A stretch of DNA of 36,267 nt, taken from Gemmataceae bacterium. Its GTDB lineage: Bacteria; Planctomycetota; Planctomycetia; Gemmatales; Gemmataceae. Under the pieces are notes generated by a model that worked only from the letters and a program-made list of their open reading frames with translations, had not been told where the DNA came from and searched no databases. The stretch spans positions 1-36,267 of the forward strand of contig JANWYO010000180.1 of NCBI GenBank assembly GCA_025055215.1, written 5' to 3'. Each line of letters starts with the position of its first letter. Position 1 is the first letter of the stretch. A program made the translations under genes and the position numbers. This document shows, in pieces, positions 7,899-15,556 of this stretch.

Positions 7899-9256
7899 AC
7901 TGGGGTCGGCTGTGCCGGCAGGTCATCCACCAGAATTACACGCACATCCATGACGTTGGTTTGAGTGAACCCTGTTCGGAGCAGGCCGCCAGTCGCGTCA
8001 AAGAAGCGATAGGCGTCGTGGCGGATCAGGAAGGAAGCGGGATCCAGGCCCAGGCGGGCAGCCTGGGTAAGCGTGTCGGCATCGGCCCAGGCGCCGGCGG
8101 CGTCGGTGGGGCCGTCTTCCCCGTCGGTGCCGCCACTGAGAAGCGTCACCCCGGCGGCGCCGGCGGGGCCCAGCCAGCTCAGGGCGGCCAAGACGAACTC
8201 CTGGTTTCGGCCCCCCAGGCCGGTGTCGGGTGGCAGCGTCACGGTTGTTTCGCCGCCACTGAGAAGGCACACCGGCGGCGGCGCGGGGCAGGCATCCGCT
8301 CGGATGCTGCGCACCACCCCGGCCAGGGCAATCGCCACCTGCCGCGTCTCTCCTTCGAGGTACGATCCCAGGTTGACCACCGGCCAACCCAGCAATTCGG
8401 CTTGCTTTTGCGCCGCCGCCAAGGCGAGGCGATTGTTGCCGATGACGCAATTGCTCACGTGGGCCGGCAGCTGCTTCAGGGTTTCTGCCACCTCGCCCCG
8501 CCGACCGCGCTCCAGATAATCGACCACAGTGGCCGGCACTTCACCGCGGAGCCGGTACTTGTCCAGGATGGCCAAGGCATCGGCGAACGTGGATGGATCG
8601 GCGGCGGTCGGCCCCGAGGCGATGACATCCACGGGATCGCCCACGACATCGGAGATGATGAAGCTGAACAAGGCCCGGCCGGTGAAGGCCCGCGCCAGTC
8701 CGCCGCCCTTGATGCGTGACAAGTGTTTGCGGACGGTGTTCATTTCGTGAATAGTGGCGCCGCAGCGGTGGAGCAGGCGGGTGACGTGCAGCTTGTCGGC
8801 CAACGAGACGCCCGGGACGGGGGCCGGCAGCAGGGCGGAGCCGCCGCCGGAGAGGAGACAAAGGGCGACGTCGTCGGGGCTGGCCCGGGCTAACAGATGC
8901 AACATCTCCTCGGCACCGGCCACGCCCTCCGCGGTGGGAAAGTTGGTGCCCGCCGGCCGCGCCGCGTGCAGGCGGATGGCGCGGAGCGGCCGTACCGTCT
9001 CCGCCGGCACGTTGACGATTCCCGCCATTTTGGGGATTAGGTCGGCGAGGGCCTCTTCGACCGCGGCGCTCATGGCGGCGCCGGCCTTGCCGGCGCCGAC
9101 CACCATGATCCGCCGCGCCGCCGTCAAGGCGCCCCGGATGGGCGAAGCCCTGTCGGTCAGGATCGGGCACAGCAGCCGGTGCGGTTGGACCGCCTCGACG
9201 GCAGCCTGCCAGATGGCCCGGGCATGTTGGCGGCGTTCGGCAGCGGTGCGGGGCAT
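7895..9256 (-). CDS. Glycerate 2-kinase (GckA/TtuD type, MOFRL family)
   Basis: Cytoplasmic kinase predicted to phosphorylate D-glycerate to 2-phosphoglycerate, feeding serine-cycle, tartrate or sugar-acid breakdown into glycolysis. The 453-aa length is usual. The N-terminal DUF4147 domain has GAGKAG (54-59), SGGGSALL (136-143), NTVRKHLS (173-180), SDVVGDP (202-208) and ASGPT (213-217). The C-terminal MOFRL domain carries LSGGETTV and SGGTDGEDGPTDAAGA near residues 335-405. The start codon overlaps the stop of the upstream CBS membrane protein (TGATG), so the two are translated as a coupled pair. A possible small ORF follows with another overlap. Family and reaction are well supported. Confidence 0.92.
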   Translation of the reverse strand: MPRTAAERRQHARAIWQAAVEAVQPHRLLCPILTDRASPIRGALTAARRIMVVGAGKAGAAMSAAVEEALADLIPKMAGIVNVPAETVRPLRAIRLHAARPAGTNFPTAEGVAGAEEMLHLLARASPDDVALCLLSGGGSALLPAPVPGVSLADKLHVTRLLHRCGATIHEMNTVRKHLSRIKGGGLARAFTGRALFSFIISDVVGDPVDVIASGPTAADPSTFADALAILDKYRLRGEVPATVVDYLERGRRGEVAETLKQLPAHVSNCVIGNNRLALAAAQKQAELLGWPVVNLGSYLEGETRQVAIALAGVVRSIRADACPAPPPVCLLSGGETTVTLPPDTGLGGRNQEFVLAALSWLGPAGAAGVTLLSGGTDGEDGPTDAAGAWADADTLTQAARLGLDPASFLIRHDAYRFFDATGGLLRTGFTQTNVMDVRVILVDDLPAQPTPV

Positions 9257-10431
9257 CAGCTTGGCCGATTATTTTTTCCGCTCGGCGACACGCCTCCCGG
9301 CCGGGACCGAGTCCGGCCGGCAACCGGGCGCCACCGCCGCGGCAACCGCGGCGTCGGCCGGTCGTGTTCGTCTTCGATGTCGCCGACAATTTCTTCCAGA
9401 ACGTCTTCCAGCGTGATCAGGCCAAGGATTCGACCGGTGTCGTCGCGCACCAAGGCCATAGGCCGGCGGGTGGCCTTGAACAGGCGCAGGGCCGTGCCCA
9501 CCGATTCGTCGGGCTTGAGGAACGAGGCGGGGTACATGGCATCTTCCAGGACCACGACGCCGCGCAGGCTGAAGAGGTAGAACAGGTCCTTGGTGTTGAC
9601 AATACCGACGATGTTGTCCAGCTCGGTGTCATAGACCGGAATCCGGGTGTGGGCACCTCGGCGCGCCACCTCCAAGACTTGGTCCGGCGGACTGTGCAGC
9701 TCCAGGGTGGCCATCTTCTCTCGAGGGACCATGCAGTCGCGCACCCGCTTGCCCGAAAGGCGGAAGACGTTCTGGACCAGCTCAGCCTGGTCGGCGTCGA
9801 GGATGCCGGCTTCTTCCGTGTCCTCGATCAGCAACGCCAGTTCGTCCACGGAATGGACCAGGGCGGTCCCTTCCGCCGGGTGGTAGCCGCACCAGCGGAT
9901 AATGGCGTTGCCGGTACCGTTCATGGCCAGGATGAGCGGCCGAGTCAGCCACGCGAAGACGTTGAGCGGCCGGGCGATCCACAGGGCCGTCTGGTCGGGG
10001 GTTTGCAGGGCGAGGGTCTTGGGGATCAATTCTCCAAAGACGACGTGCATGAAGGTGATGAGCAGGAACGCCGTGCCCGTCGCGGCGGTATGCACGGCCA
10101 CACCGCTCCAGGTTTCGGGAACGAAGCGGAACAGGGGTTCAATCAGCCAGGCCAGGGCCGGCTCGCCGACCCACCCCAGGGCGATGCTCGCGAGGGTAAT
10201 TCCCAGCTGCGTGGCGGCGATGGTCCGGTCGAGGCGGGCAATGGCGGTCTGCACCGCGGCGGCGCCTGACACGCCTCGTTGCACCAATTCCTCCACGCGG
10301 GTCCGGCGGACGGCAACCAGCGAGAATTCAGCGGCGACGAACAGACCGTTCAGCGCCACCAGGGCCGGAATGGTCAGCAGTCCGGCGGCGCTGACGACCC
10401 AGTGAATTTCGGCGGCGAGGACGCCCCACAC
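9256..10431 (-). CDS. CNNM/HlyC-CorC-type membrane protein with CBS pair
   Basis: Integral membrane protein of the DUF21 (CNNM) family, whose members are linked to magnesium or cobalt transport. GTG 10431 is chosen because AAAGGA precedes it by nine bases and the hydrophobic DUF21 segment starts about ten residues later; the frame stays open far upstream only as antisense of the permease gene. The 391-aa protein has DUF21 at about 10-190 with GELIPKTLA (133-141), then two CBS domains at about 230-350 that usually bind adenine nucleotides. After VGDIEDEHD it ends in a ~35-residue Arg/Pro-rich tail. The CorC/HlyC domain that usually follows is missing, so this is a shorter variant. The stop overlaps the glycerate kinase start. 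Confidence 0.88.
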   Translation of the reverse strand: MWGVLAAEIHWVVSAAGLLTIPALVALNGLFVAAEFSLVAVRRTRVEELVQRGVSGAAAVQTAIARLDRTIAATQLGITLASIALGWVGEPALAWLIEPLFRFVPETWSGVAVHTAATGTAFLLITFMHVVFGELIPKTLALQTPDQTALWIARPLNVFAWLTRPLILAMNGTGNAIIRWCGYHPAEGTALVHSVDELALLIEDTEEAGILDADQAELVQNVFRLSGKRVRDCMVPREKMATLELHSPPDQVLEVARRGAHTRIPVYDTELDNIVGIVNTKDLFYLFSLRGVVVLEDAMYPASFLKPDESVGTALRLFKATRRPMALVRDDTGRILGLITLEDVLEEIVGDIEDEHDRPTPRLPRRWRPVAGRTRSRPGGVSPSGKNNRPS

Positions 10432-10499
10432 GCCCGCGGTTCCTTTCCCAAATGGAGCCGATGCCCCTTCAGGATACTCCCGGGCCGTTGGGAAGAAAA

Positions 10500-10530
10500 G
10501 CCGGAGCCCCTTCTCGGGGATCCCTCCGGC
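10500..10530. repeat. Two-tier hairpin in a divergent promoter region
   Basis: Outer arms GCCGGAG (10500-10506) and CTCCGGC (10524-10530) enclose inner arms CCCC (10507-10510) and GGGG (10516-10519). It lies between the divergently transcribed CNNM and permease genes, upstream of the likely permease promoter. It does not match a riboswitch I know. Confidence 0.4.
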
Positions 10531-10569
10531 CTTCTGGATTTTCGGCGGGGACCTTTGGCGCCATTTTGC

Positions 10570-10600
10570 TTGCAATCGTCGCCGCCAGTCGGCATATAAG
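10570..10600 (+). promoter_or_regulatory. Candidate promoter of the NCS1 permease gene
   Basis: TATAAG (10595-10600) is a near-consensus -10, and TTGCAA (10570-10575) lies 19 bases upstream. The spacing is slightly long. The start codon is about 60 bases past the expected transcription start. Confidence 0.4.
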
Positions 10601-10665
10601 ACTTCGTTCACCGGACCATTCCGGCCGCCACCCCTTGGAGCCGTCGCCTGGAACAAGGACTCGCC

Positions 10666-12021
10666 ATGGCCAGCGAAGGAACCGTTACCCTGCCCGACTA
10701 TCTTCAAGCCGCCACGCCTAATCCCCCGGACAAGCGGGCCCCCTGGTACACCAATACGGCCCCGACCTACGCCGGGATTTTCCTCTGGTTCGTCTTCTGG
10801 GACCAGATGGCGGCCAATGGTTTGGGCACGGGCGGCCTGGCGCTCGCCCTGCTGGGCATCGTCGTCGCCGGGGTGATCTGCCACCTGTGGTTCTATCTCG
10901 TACCCGGGCTGCTCGGCATGAAGACCGGCCTGCCGTTGTACATCGTCGGGACCTCGACGTTCGGGGCCATTGGCGGCTTGCTGATGCCGGGCTTCCTCAT
11001 GGGGCTGTTGCAGTTCGGCTGGCTGGCGGTCAACGCCTTCTTCTCCTCGAAAAAACTCGCGGGCGGCGACGACACCCTCGCCTTCCAGCTCCTCTGTATC
11101 GCCTGGGCGGCGGGGGCAGCGTTCATCGGCCTCAAAGGAATCCAATACGTCGCCAAGGTGGCCACGTTCCTGCCGCTGATCCCCTTGGCCGTGCTGCTGT
11201 TGGCCCTGTACCAGTTCGGCGGCTCGGCCACGAGCTATCAGCCCTCCGACAAGGGGGACCCACTCTGGGCCGTCCTGGCCATGGTGGGAGCCATTGTGGG
11301 CTTTTTCGCCACGGCGGGAGCGGCCGGCGTGGACTTCGGCCTCAACAGTCGGGACCGTGCCGATGTCAACTTGGGGGGGCTTACCGGGATCCTGTTGGCC
11401 GCTGTTTTCACGGCCGGCGCCGCTACGTTGGCCGTGGCGGGTGCCCACGCCCAAGGAGTCTTGTCCGCTCGTGACCCGGAGCCGTTCACCCTCACCGAGG
11501 CGTTGAAAAAATCCCTGCCCGACTGGGAGCGGGCTATCTCCCTGGGCTTGACGATTGCGGCCTTCCCCGGGGCGTGCTTTTCGTCGTTCATTGCCGCCAA
11601 CAGTTTCAAGACCGTAATGCCCCGAATCAACCCGTTCATCACCGTCGGCTTGGGAACCCTGGTGAGCATAGTGCTGGCGATCACCAAATTGGCCGCTGAC
11701 CTGCCCGCGGTCTTCAGCGTCATCGGGGCCTCATTTGGCCCCATCTGCGGAGCAATGTGCGCCGACTACCTGGTAGCCGGCCGACGCTGGCCCGGACCGC
11801 GGGCCGGCTTCAATCCTGCCGGTTGGGCGGCGTGGCTCTTGGGCTTCATCGTCGGCATCCTGCCCAACCTGCACAAACTCGTCCCCGCGATCCCCGACGT
11901 GCCGGCGTCGTCGGTCCTGGCGTTTTTGGTCGGCTTCCTGGTATACTACGGGCTGGCGAAATTTGGCCTGGAAAGTCAGGTCTTGCCCTACGGCCCGGCT
12001 CAAAACCAGCAAACGGATTGA
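10666..12021 (+). CDS. NCS1-family nucleobase permease (cytosine/purine permease-like)
   Basis: Inner-membrane secondary transporter, 451 aa, with about twelve hydrophobic segments. The N-terminal part (PWYTNTAPTYAGIFLWFVFWDQM) and the following glycine-rich helices resemble CodB-like transporters that import cytosine, purines, hydantoins or thiamine precursors with Na+ or H+. ATG 10666 is preceded by AAGGA. No nucleobase-processing enzyme lies nearby, so the substrate cannot be inferred from context. The WD40 gene starts 112 bases downstream and may have its own promoter. Confidence 0.88.
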   Translation: MASEGTVTLPDYLQAATPNPPDKRAPWYTNTAPTYAGIFLWFVFWDQMAANGLGTGGLALALLGIVVAGVICHLWFYLVPGLLGMKTGLPLYIVGTSTFGAIGGLLMPGFLMGLLQFGWLAVNAFFSSKKLAGGDDTLAFQLLCIAWAAGAAFIGLKGIQYVAKVATFLPLIPLAVLLLALYQFGGSATSYQPSDKGDPLWAVLAMVGAIVGFFATAGAAGVDFGLNSRDRADVNLGGLTGILLAAVFTAGAATLAVAGAHAQGVLSARDPEPFTLTEALKKSLPDWERAISLGLTIAAFPGACFSSFIAANSFKTVMPRINPFITVGLGTLVSIVLAITKLAADLPAVFSVIGASFGPICGAMCADYLVAGRRWPGPRAGFNPAGWAAWLLGFIVGILPNLHKLVPAIPDVPASSVLAFLVGFLVYYGLAKFGLESQVLPYGPAQNQQTD

Positions 12022-12068
12022 AAACCCGTCCCGGGCACCGACCCCGTTCGTTGACCCGTCCCGACACG

Positions 12069-12097
12069 TTGCCGAGCGGGTGAAAACGTGGTAGCGT
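12069..12097 (+). promoter_or_regulatory. Weak candidate promoter of the WD40 gene
   Basis: TTGCCG (12069-12074) and TAGCGT (12092-12097) are exactly 17 bases apart in the 112-base gap after the permease gene. The -10 is poor, so the WD40 gene could also be read from upstream. Confidence 0.25.
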
Positions 12098-12133
12098 GGC
12101 TTCTGCCCCCGTTGTTCAGAAGCGAGAAGCGTC

Positions 12134-14257
12134 ATGAGCCGAGCCAGCTTGCGCGTCGTGGGTGTTCTGGGCCTCGGGATCGGGTTATTGTGCCTGGCGG
12201 CTGAGCCTCGCGTCGGCGGCGCCGACGCGAAAGAGGTGGTGATCCCGGCGGACCCGCTTGAGTTGGCTACCGGGGCGCCCTTGTCCCTTCGCACCCCCGT
12301 GCTTCGACCCCAGACGCTCCCCATCGCCCGAAGCTGGACCTGGGAGACCCGTCGGCATCGCGGCACGCTGTATGCCGTGGACGTCAGCCCCGACGGCAAG
12401 TTGCTGGCCACCGGCGCACTGGACGGCATGATCCACCTCTGGGACGCCAGCACCGGTCAGCTGGTGCGCGTCCTGGTCGGGCATAACAGCTATGTGTACG
12501 CCGTCCAATTCTCGCCGGATGGCAAGACCCTGGCGTCAGCCGGCAGTCACGACGCCACGGCGCGGTTGTGGGAGGTCGCCAGCGGCCACCCCTTGCGCGT
12601 CTTTCGCCATAAAGGCTACGTCCTCACGGTCGCCTGGTCGCACGACGGCAGAGTCTTGGCCACGTCGTCCACCAATAGCGGTGTCTTCACGTTGTGGGAC
12701 GTGCTCTCCGGCAAACAGGTGCACGAGATGGAATTGGGTCAGCCCATCCATTCCCTCTCCTGGACTCCCAACGACACCACCGTGGCCCTCGGCTGCACGC
12801 AGCTATCAACCCGCCTCTGGCAGCGGGGCAGCGGCAAGAACACCACTCTCTTGGAGCAGCCGGGCAACACCACCCTCGCCGTCGCCTGGTCCCCCGATGG
12901 CCGCATCCTTGCCGCGGGCGGCCTGTCCACCACGGAGTTGTGGGACGCCAGCGGCAAGAAAATCACCAGCATTCCCGGCCGAAGCAACTGCCTCGCCTGG
13001 TCGCCGGACGGCCGATGGCTGGCCGTCGGCAGCACCGCCGTCCATATCCTTGATGTCACCACCGGCAAGCCGATTAAGACGCTGCCGACCGGCGCCCGGC
13101 AGCTGGCCTGGTCGGCCGATGGCAAACAGCTCTGGGCCGCCTCCACCAGCGATCGCCTCGTCGGCTGGGACATGCCCGCTGGTGCCCCGGAACGCATCAT
13201 CGATGCGGCCGGCGGCGAGCGACCTTACTGGACCCCGGGTCATGCCCTGGCTTACTCCGTCCACGAGCGCCTGGTGACACTCTGGGACATCACCACCGGC
13301 AAGCGGACACACGTCATCGACGGACATCCGGGGACTGTCCTGGCCAATGCCCTGTCCCAGAGCGGCAACACCCTGGCTACCAGCAGCACCGACAAGATCG
13401 TCCGCCTGTGGAACACCAGCACCGGCGCCCTCACCCAGACCCTCGCCGAGCACACCGACGTCGTCTCGGCCTTGGCGTGGTCGCCGGACGGCCGACTGCT
13501 GGCCACCGGCGGCAAAGACCGGATCGTCCGCTTGTGGAACCCGCTCACCGGTACCCTCGTCCGTACCTTGAAAGGACACCTCAAGGAAGTGACCGCCCTG
13601 GCCTTCTCGCCCAACGGTTCCCTACTGGCTTCCGGTGCCGGCGACGGCACGCGGCTGTGGGGCCTGCCGGCGGGTCAGCCGCTCCGCGAGGTCCCGACCC
13701 AGATTCCCACCGTGATGGCGTTTTCTCCCGATGGCAAGATTCTGGCCTGCGCCAGCGCCGAAGGCCACATTCAATTGGTCAACCCGAGCAATGGCGAAAT
13801 CCGGACGGTCCTCGTCCAACTCGGCAGCCCGCGGGCCGTTTACGCCTTGGCCTTTTCGCCGGACGGCAACTATTTGGCCACGGGCAATGCCAATCACGTC
13901 GTCTGGGTCTGGAACCTGCGGACCAACAAGCAACATTTCAGCATCACCGACATGGCCCCGGTCCATCATGTGGCTTGGTCGCGCAGCGGCACGGTGCTCG
14001 TCGCTGGAAGCGCCGACCGCTCCCTCCGCACTTGGGATTTCGGCAGCAAAGACCTCCGCGCCACGGTGGTCGTGGATAACCACGGGCTGCTCGCCATCGG
14101 GGCGACCGGGTACTACCGCGTACCTCCCGGCGCCGAGGCCGACTTGGTCGGCGTGGTGCAGGTCAGCCGGGGTCAACAGATGCTGACCCCGGAGGAATTG
14201 GCGGCCAAATTCCGCTGGAAGAACGTGCCGGCTCAGGTGGTGTTGACGGGGAAATGA
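12134..14257 (+). CDS. Exported WD40-repeat protein with 14 repeats
   Basis: Predicted secreted or periplasmic 707-aa scaffold protein. A signal peptide is visible at residues 1-32 (basic start, hydrophobic VVGVLGLGIGLLCLAAE, cleavage near GADA). From about residue 70 to 650 I count fourteen WD-type repeats, most with the pattern VxxxAWSPDGRxLATG...xxLWD, which would build two seven-bladed beta-propellers. Repeats 4-8 are more divergent than 1-3 and 9-11. The ~55-residue C-terminal region (GATGYYRVPPGAE, then LTPEELAAKFRWKN) resembles tails of other planctomycete WD40 proteins. No kinase, caspase or sigma-factor domain is fused. The gene converges on the RraA-like gene with a 4-base gap. Binding partner unknown. 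Confidence 0.9.
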   Translation: MSRASLRVVGVLGLGIGLLCLAAEPRVGGADAKEVVIPADPLELATGAPLSLRTPVLRPQTLPIARSWTWETRRHRGTLYAVDVSPDGKLLATGALDGMIHLWDASTGQLVRVLVGHNSYVYAVQFSPDGKTLASAGSHDATARLWEVASGHPLRVFRHKGYVLTVAWSHDGRVLATSSTNSGVFTLWDVLSGKQVHEMELGQPIHSLSWTPNDTTVALGCTQLSTRLWQRGSGKNTTLLEQPGNTTLAVAWSPDGRILAAGGLSTTELWDASGKKITSIPGRSNCLAWSPDGRWLAVGSTAVHILDVTTGKPIKTLPTGARQLAWSADGKQLWAASTSDRLVGWDMPAGAPERIIDAAGGERPYWTPGHALAYSVHERLVTLWDITTGKRTHVIDGHPGTVLANALSQSGNTLATSSTDKIVRLWNTSTGALTQTLAEHTDVVSALAWSPDGRLLATGGKDRIVRLWNPLTGTLVRTLKGHLKEVTALAFSPNGSLLASGAGDGTRLWGLPAGQPLREVPTQIPTVMAFSPDGKILACASAEGHIQLVNPSNGEIRTVLVQLGSPRAVYALAFSPDGNYLATGNANHVVWVWNLRTNKQHFSITDMAPVHHVAWSRSGTVLVAGSADRSLRTWDFGSKDLRATVVVDNHGLLAIGATGYYRVPPGAEADLVGVVQVSRGQQMLTPEELAAKFRWKNVPAQVVLTGK

Positions 14258-14261
14258 CCGC

Positions 14262-15005
14262 TCAACGGGGGATGGCCCGCCGCAGCTGTTCCGCCAGCTG
14301 GTCGATGCGGCGTTTGCACTCCTTGCGGGCCGCGGCGAAACCTTGCGGATCGACCTTGCCCGATTTCAGATAATTGAGAACGACCGCTTCCGCTTCCACG
14401 TACGCGGGGCAGGCCTGGGCGACCGCCGAGGCAATTTCGTTGGGGATGCGCGTCACTCCGTTGCGGTCGCCGTGGAGCAGGTCGCCGGGGTGGACCGCCA
14501 CCCCGCCAACATGCACCGGCACGTTGATGGCGACGATGTGGCAATACCCGTGGGCACAAATCGTTCCGTTGGTGAAGCACGGGAATTTCAGGGCTTCGAC
14601 CTGTTCGAGGTCTCGGCCGGCACCGCTGGTGATCAGGCCCACGGCGCCAAACGCCTGATAGGTGGTGCACATCACCTCACCGAAGGTGGCCGCGGCGGGC
14701 GGATCGTCGAGGTCTTGGAAGACGACCACGGGAGGCCCCGGCAGCTCGGCGAACGCCTCAACTTGCTGGTCAAGCCCGGCGTAAACATTACCTGCCCGGG
14801 GAGGAAAGGCGGAGCGAAACGTGGCCGTGGCCGCGTAACCCACCATCGGTGGCAGCTTGGGAAAACACGCCTGGATGCGACGATCCATGTAGCCCATCGT
14901 TCGTGGGTACAGGTCGAACAGTTCGACGACGTTACAAATCGTCGGCGTATCGAAGCGGCGGAGCAGCTCCAGGTCAGCGGCGGGGACGGCACGGACGGGA
15001 ATCAT
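14262..15005 (-). CDS. RraA-family protein (HMG/CHA aldolase-like)
   Basis: Cytoplasmic protein of the RraA/RraA-like fold, 247 aa. Family members include 4-hydroxy-4-methyl-2-oxoglutarate aldolases, oxaloacetate decarboxylases and the RNase E inhibitor RraA. The core is G-E-V-M-C (109-113), a roughly 20-residue stretch, then GAGRDLEQVEAL (128-139) with Arg131-Asp132 as expected for pyruvate and divalent-metal binding. HPGDLLHGDRNGV (172-184) is the second conserved block. Because this aldolase-type motif is intact, an enzyme role on sugar-acid or aromatic breakdown products is more likely than RNase inhibition. ATG 15005 is preceded by AAGGAG. It is divergent from a small membrane-protein gene 175 bases away. 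Confidence 0.87.
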   Translation of the reverse strand: MIPVRAVPAADLELLRRFDTPTICNVVELFDLYPRTMGYMDRRIQACFPKLPPMVGYAATATFRSAFPPRAGNVYAGLDQQVEAFAELPGPPVVVFQDLDDPPAAATFGEVMCTTYQAFGAVGLITSGAGRDLEQVEALKFPCFTNGTICAHGYCHIVAINVPVHVGGVAVHPGDLLHGDRNGVTRIPNEIASAVAQACPAYVEAEAVVLNYLKSGKVDPQGFAAARKECKRRIDQLAEQLRRAIPR

Positions 15006-15180
15006 AAAGTCTCCTTTGGGGCCGCGACAAACTCAGTGCGATTCCGGGCAACGTGAGTTCGCCAGGGCAAGAGCGAAATCTCAGCAACTTCATCGGGGAG
15101 GTCCCCAGCGGCAAGAATACCGCCTATTTCCGGGTCGGCTAGCGGCCCGATCACCCAGGGCCGGGGGCAGGAGGGCGACC

Positions 15181-15504
15181 GTGGACGTCGGTTTCATCAA
15201 TTTGCTGTTGGCGGTGCTTTGGGCCTCGCTCGGGGCCGCGATTCTCGTCTATCATCAGGCACATCCCGATGCCCCGTTGGCGGACATCCGCGGCACCGGG
15301 ATCTCGGCGGGCTGGCTGGCCGTCCTCTTGGCGATCTACAACCTCGTCAAGTGGTTCAGCCTTCGCTCCCGAAGCGCCCCGCGGGAAACCTCCGCTCCGA
15401 GACATCACATCCGCCCCCGCGACGAAGACCGACCGCGCAATCCCGATTTCATTTTCGACGACCCGGAACCAAAAGGCCCGGAGCAGCCTCCGGGCCTGAG
15501 GTGA
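15181..15504 (+). CDS. Small two-helix membrane protein, unknown function
   Basis: A 107-aa protein from GTG 15181, chosen because AGGAGGG sits five bases upstream; the open frame extends further left without a better start. Two hydrophobic helices are visible, FINLLLAVLWASLGAAILVY (about 4-23) and a second around residues 41-60 (ISAGWLAVLLAIYNLV). A long polar, Arg- and Pro-rich C-terminal tail (61-107) follows, probably cytoplasmic. No known domain was recognised. The last codons coincide with a strong hairpin that also serves the opposite strand. Confidence 0.75.
   Translation: MDVGFINLLLAVLWASLGAAILVYHQAHPDAPLADIRGTGISAGWLAVLLAIYNLVKWFSLRSRSAPRETSAPRHHIRPRDEDRPRNPDFIFDDPEPKGPEQPPGLR
15471..15497 (-). 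terminator. Intrinsic terminator of the large cytochrome gene
   Basis: A perfect 10-bp stem (15474-15483 with 15488-15497) has a 4-base loop. Read on the minus strand it is followed by a T-run (complement of 15471-15474). It lies 60 bases past the cytochrome stop and inside the 3' codons of the convergent small membrane-protein gene, so it may slow both transcripts. Confidence 0.72.
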
Positions 15505-15556
15505 GCGTTTGGCCTGACGCGTCACCGCCCCATGTCCGCAGACCCGGGCCACGTCG

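Noticed and set aside
10432-11454. N-terminal extension of the CNNM gene on the minus strand
   Set aside because: The extension is antisense to the NCS1 permease; GTG 10431 with a ribosome-binding site and the DUF21 start explain the gene fully.
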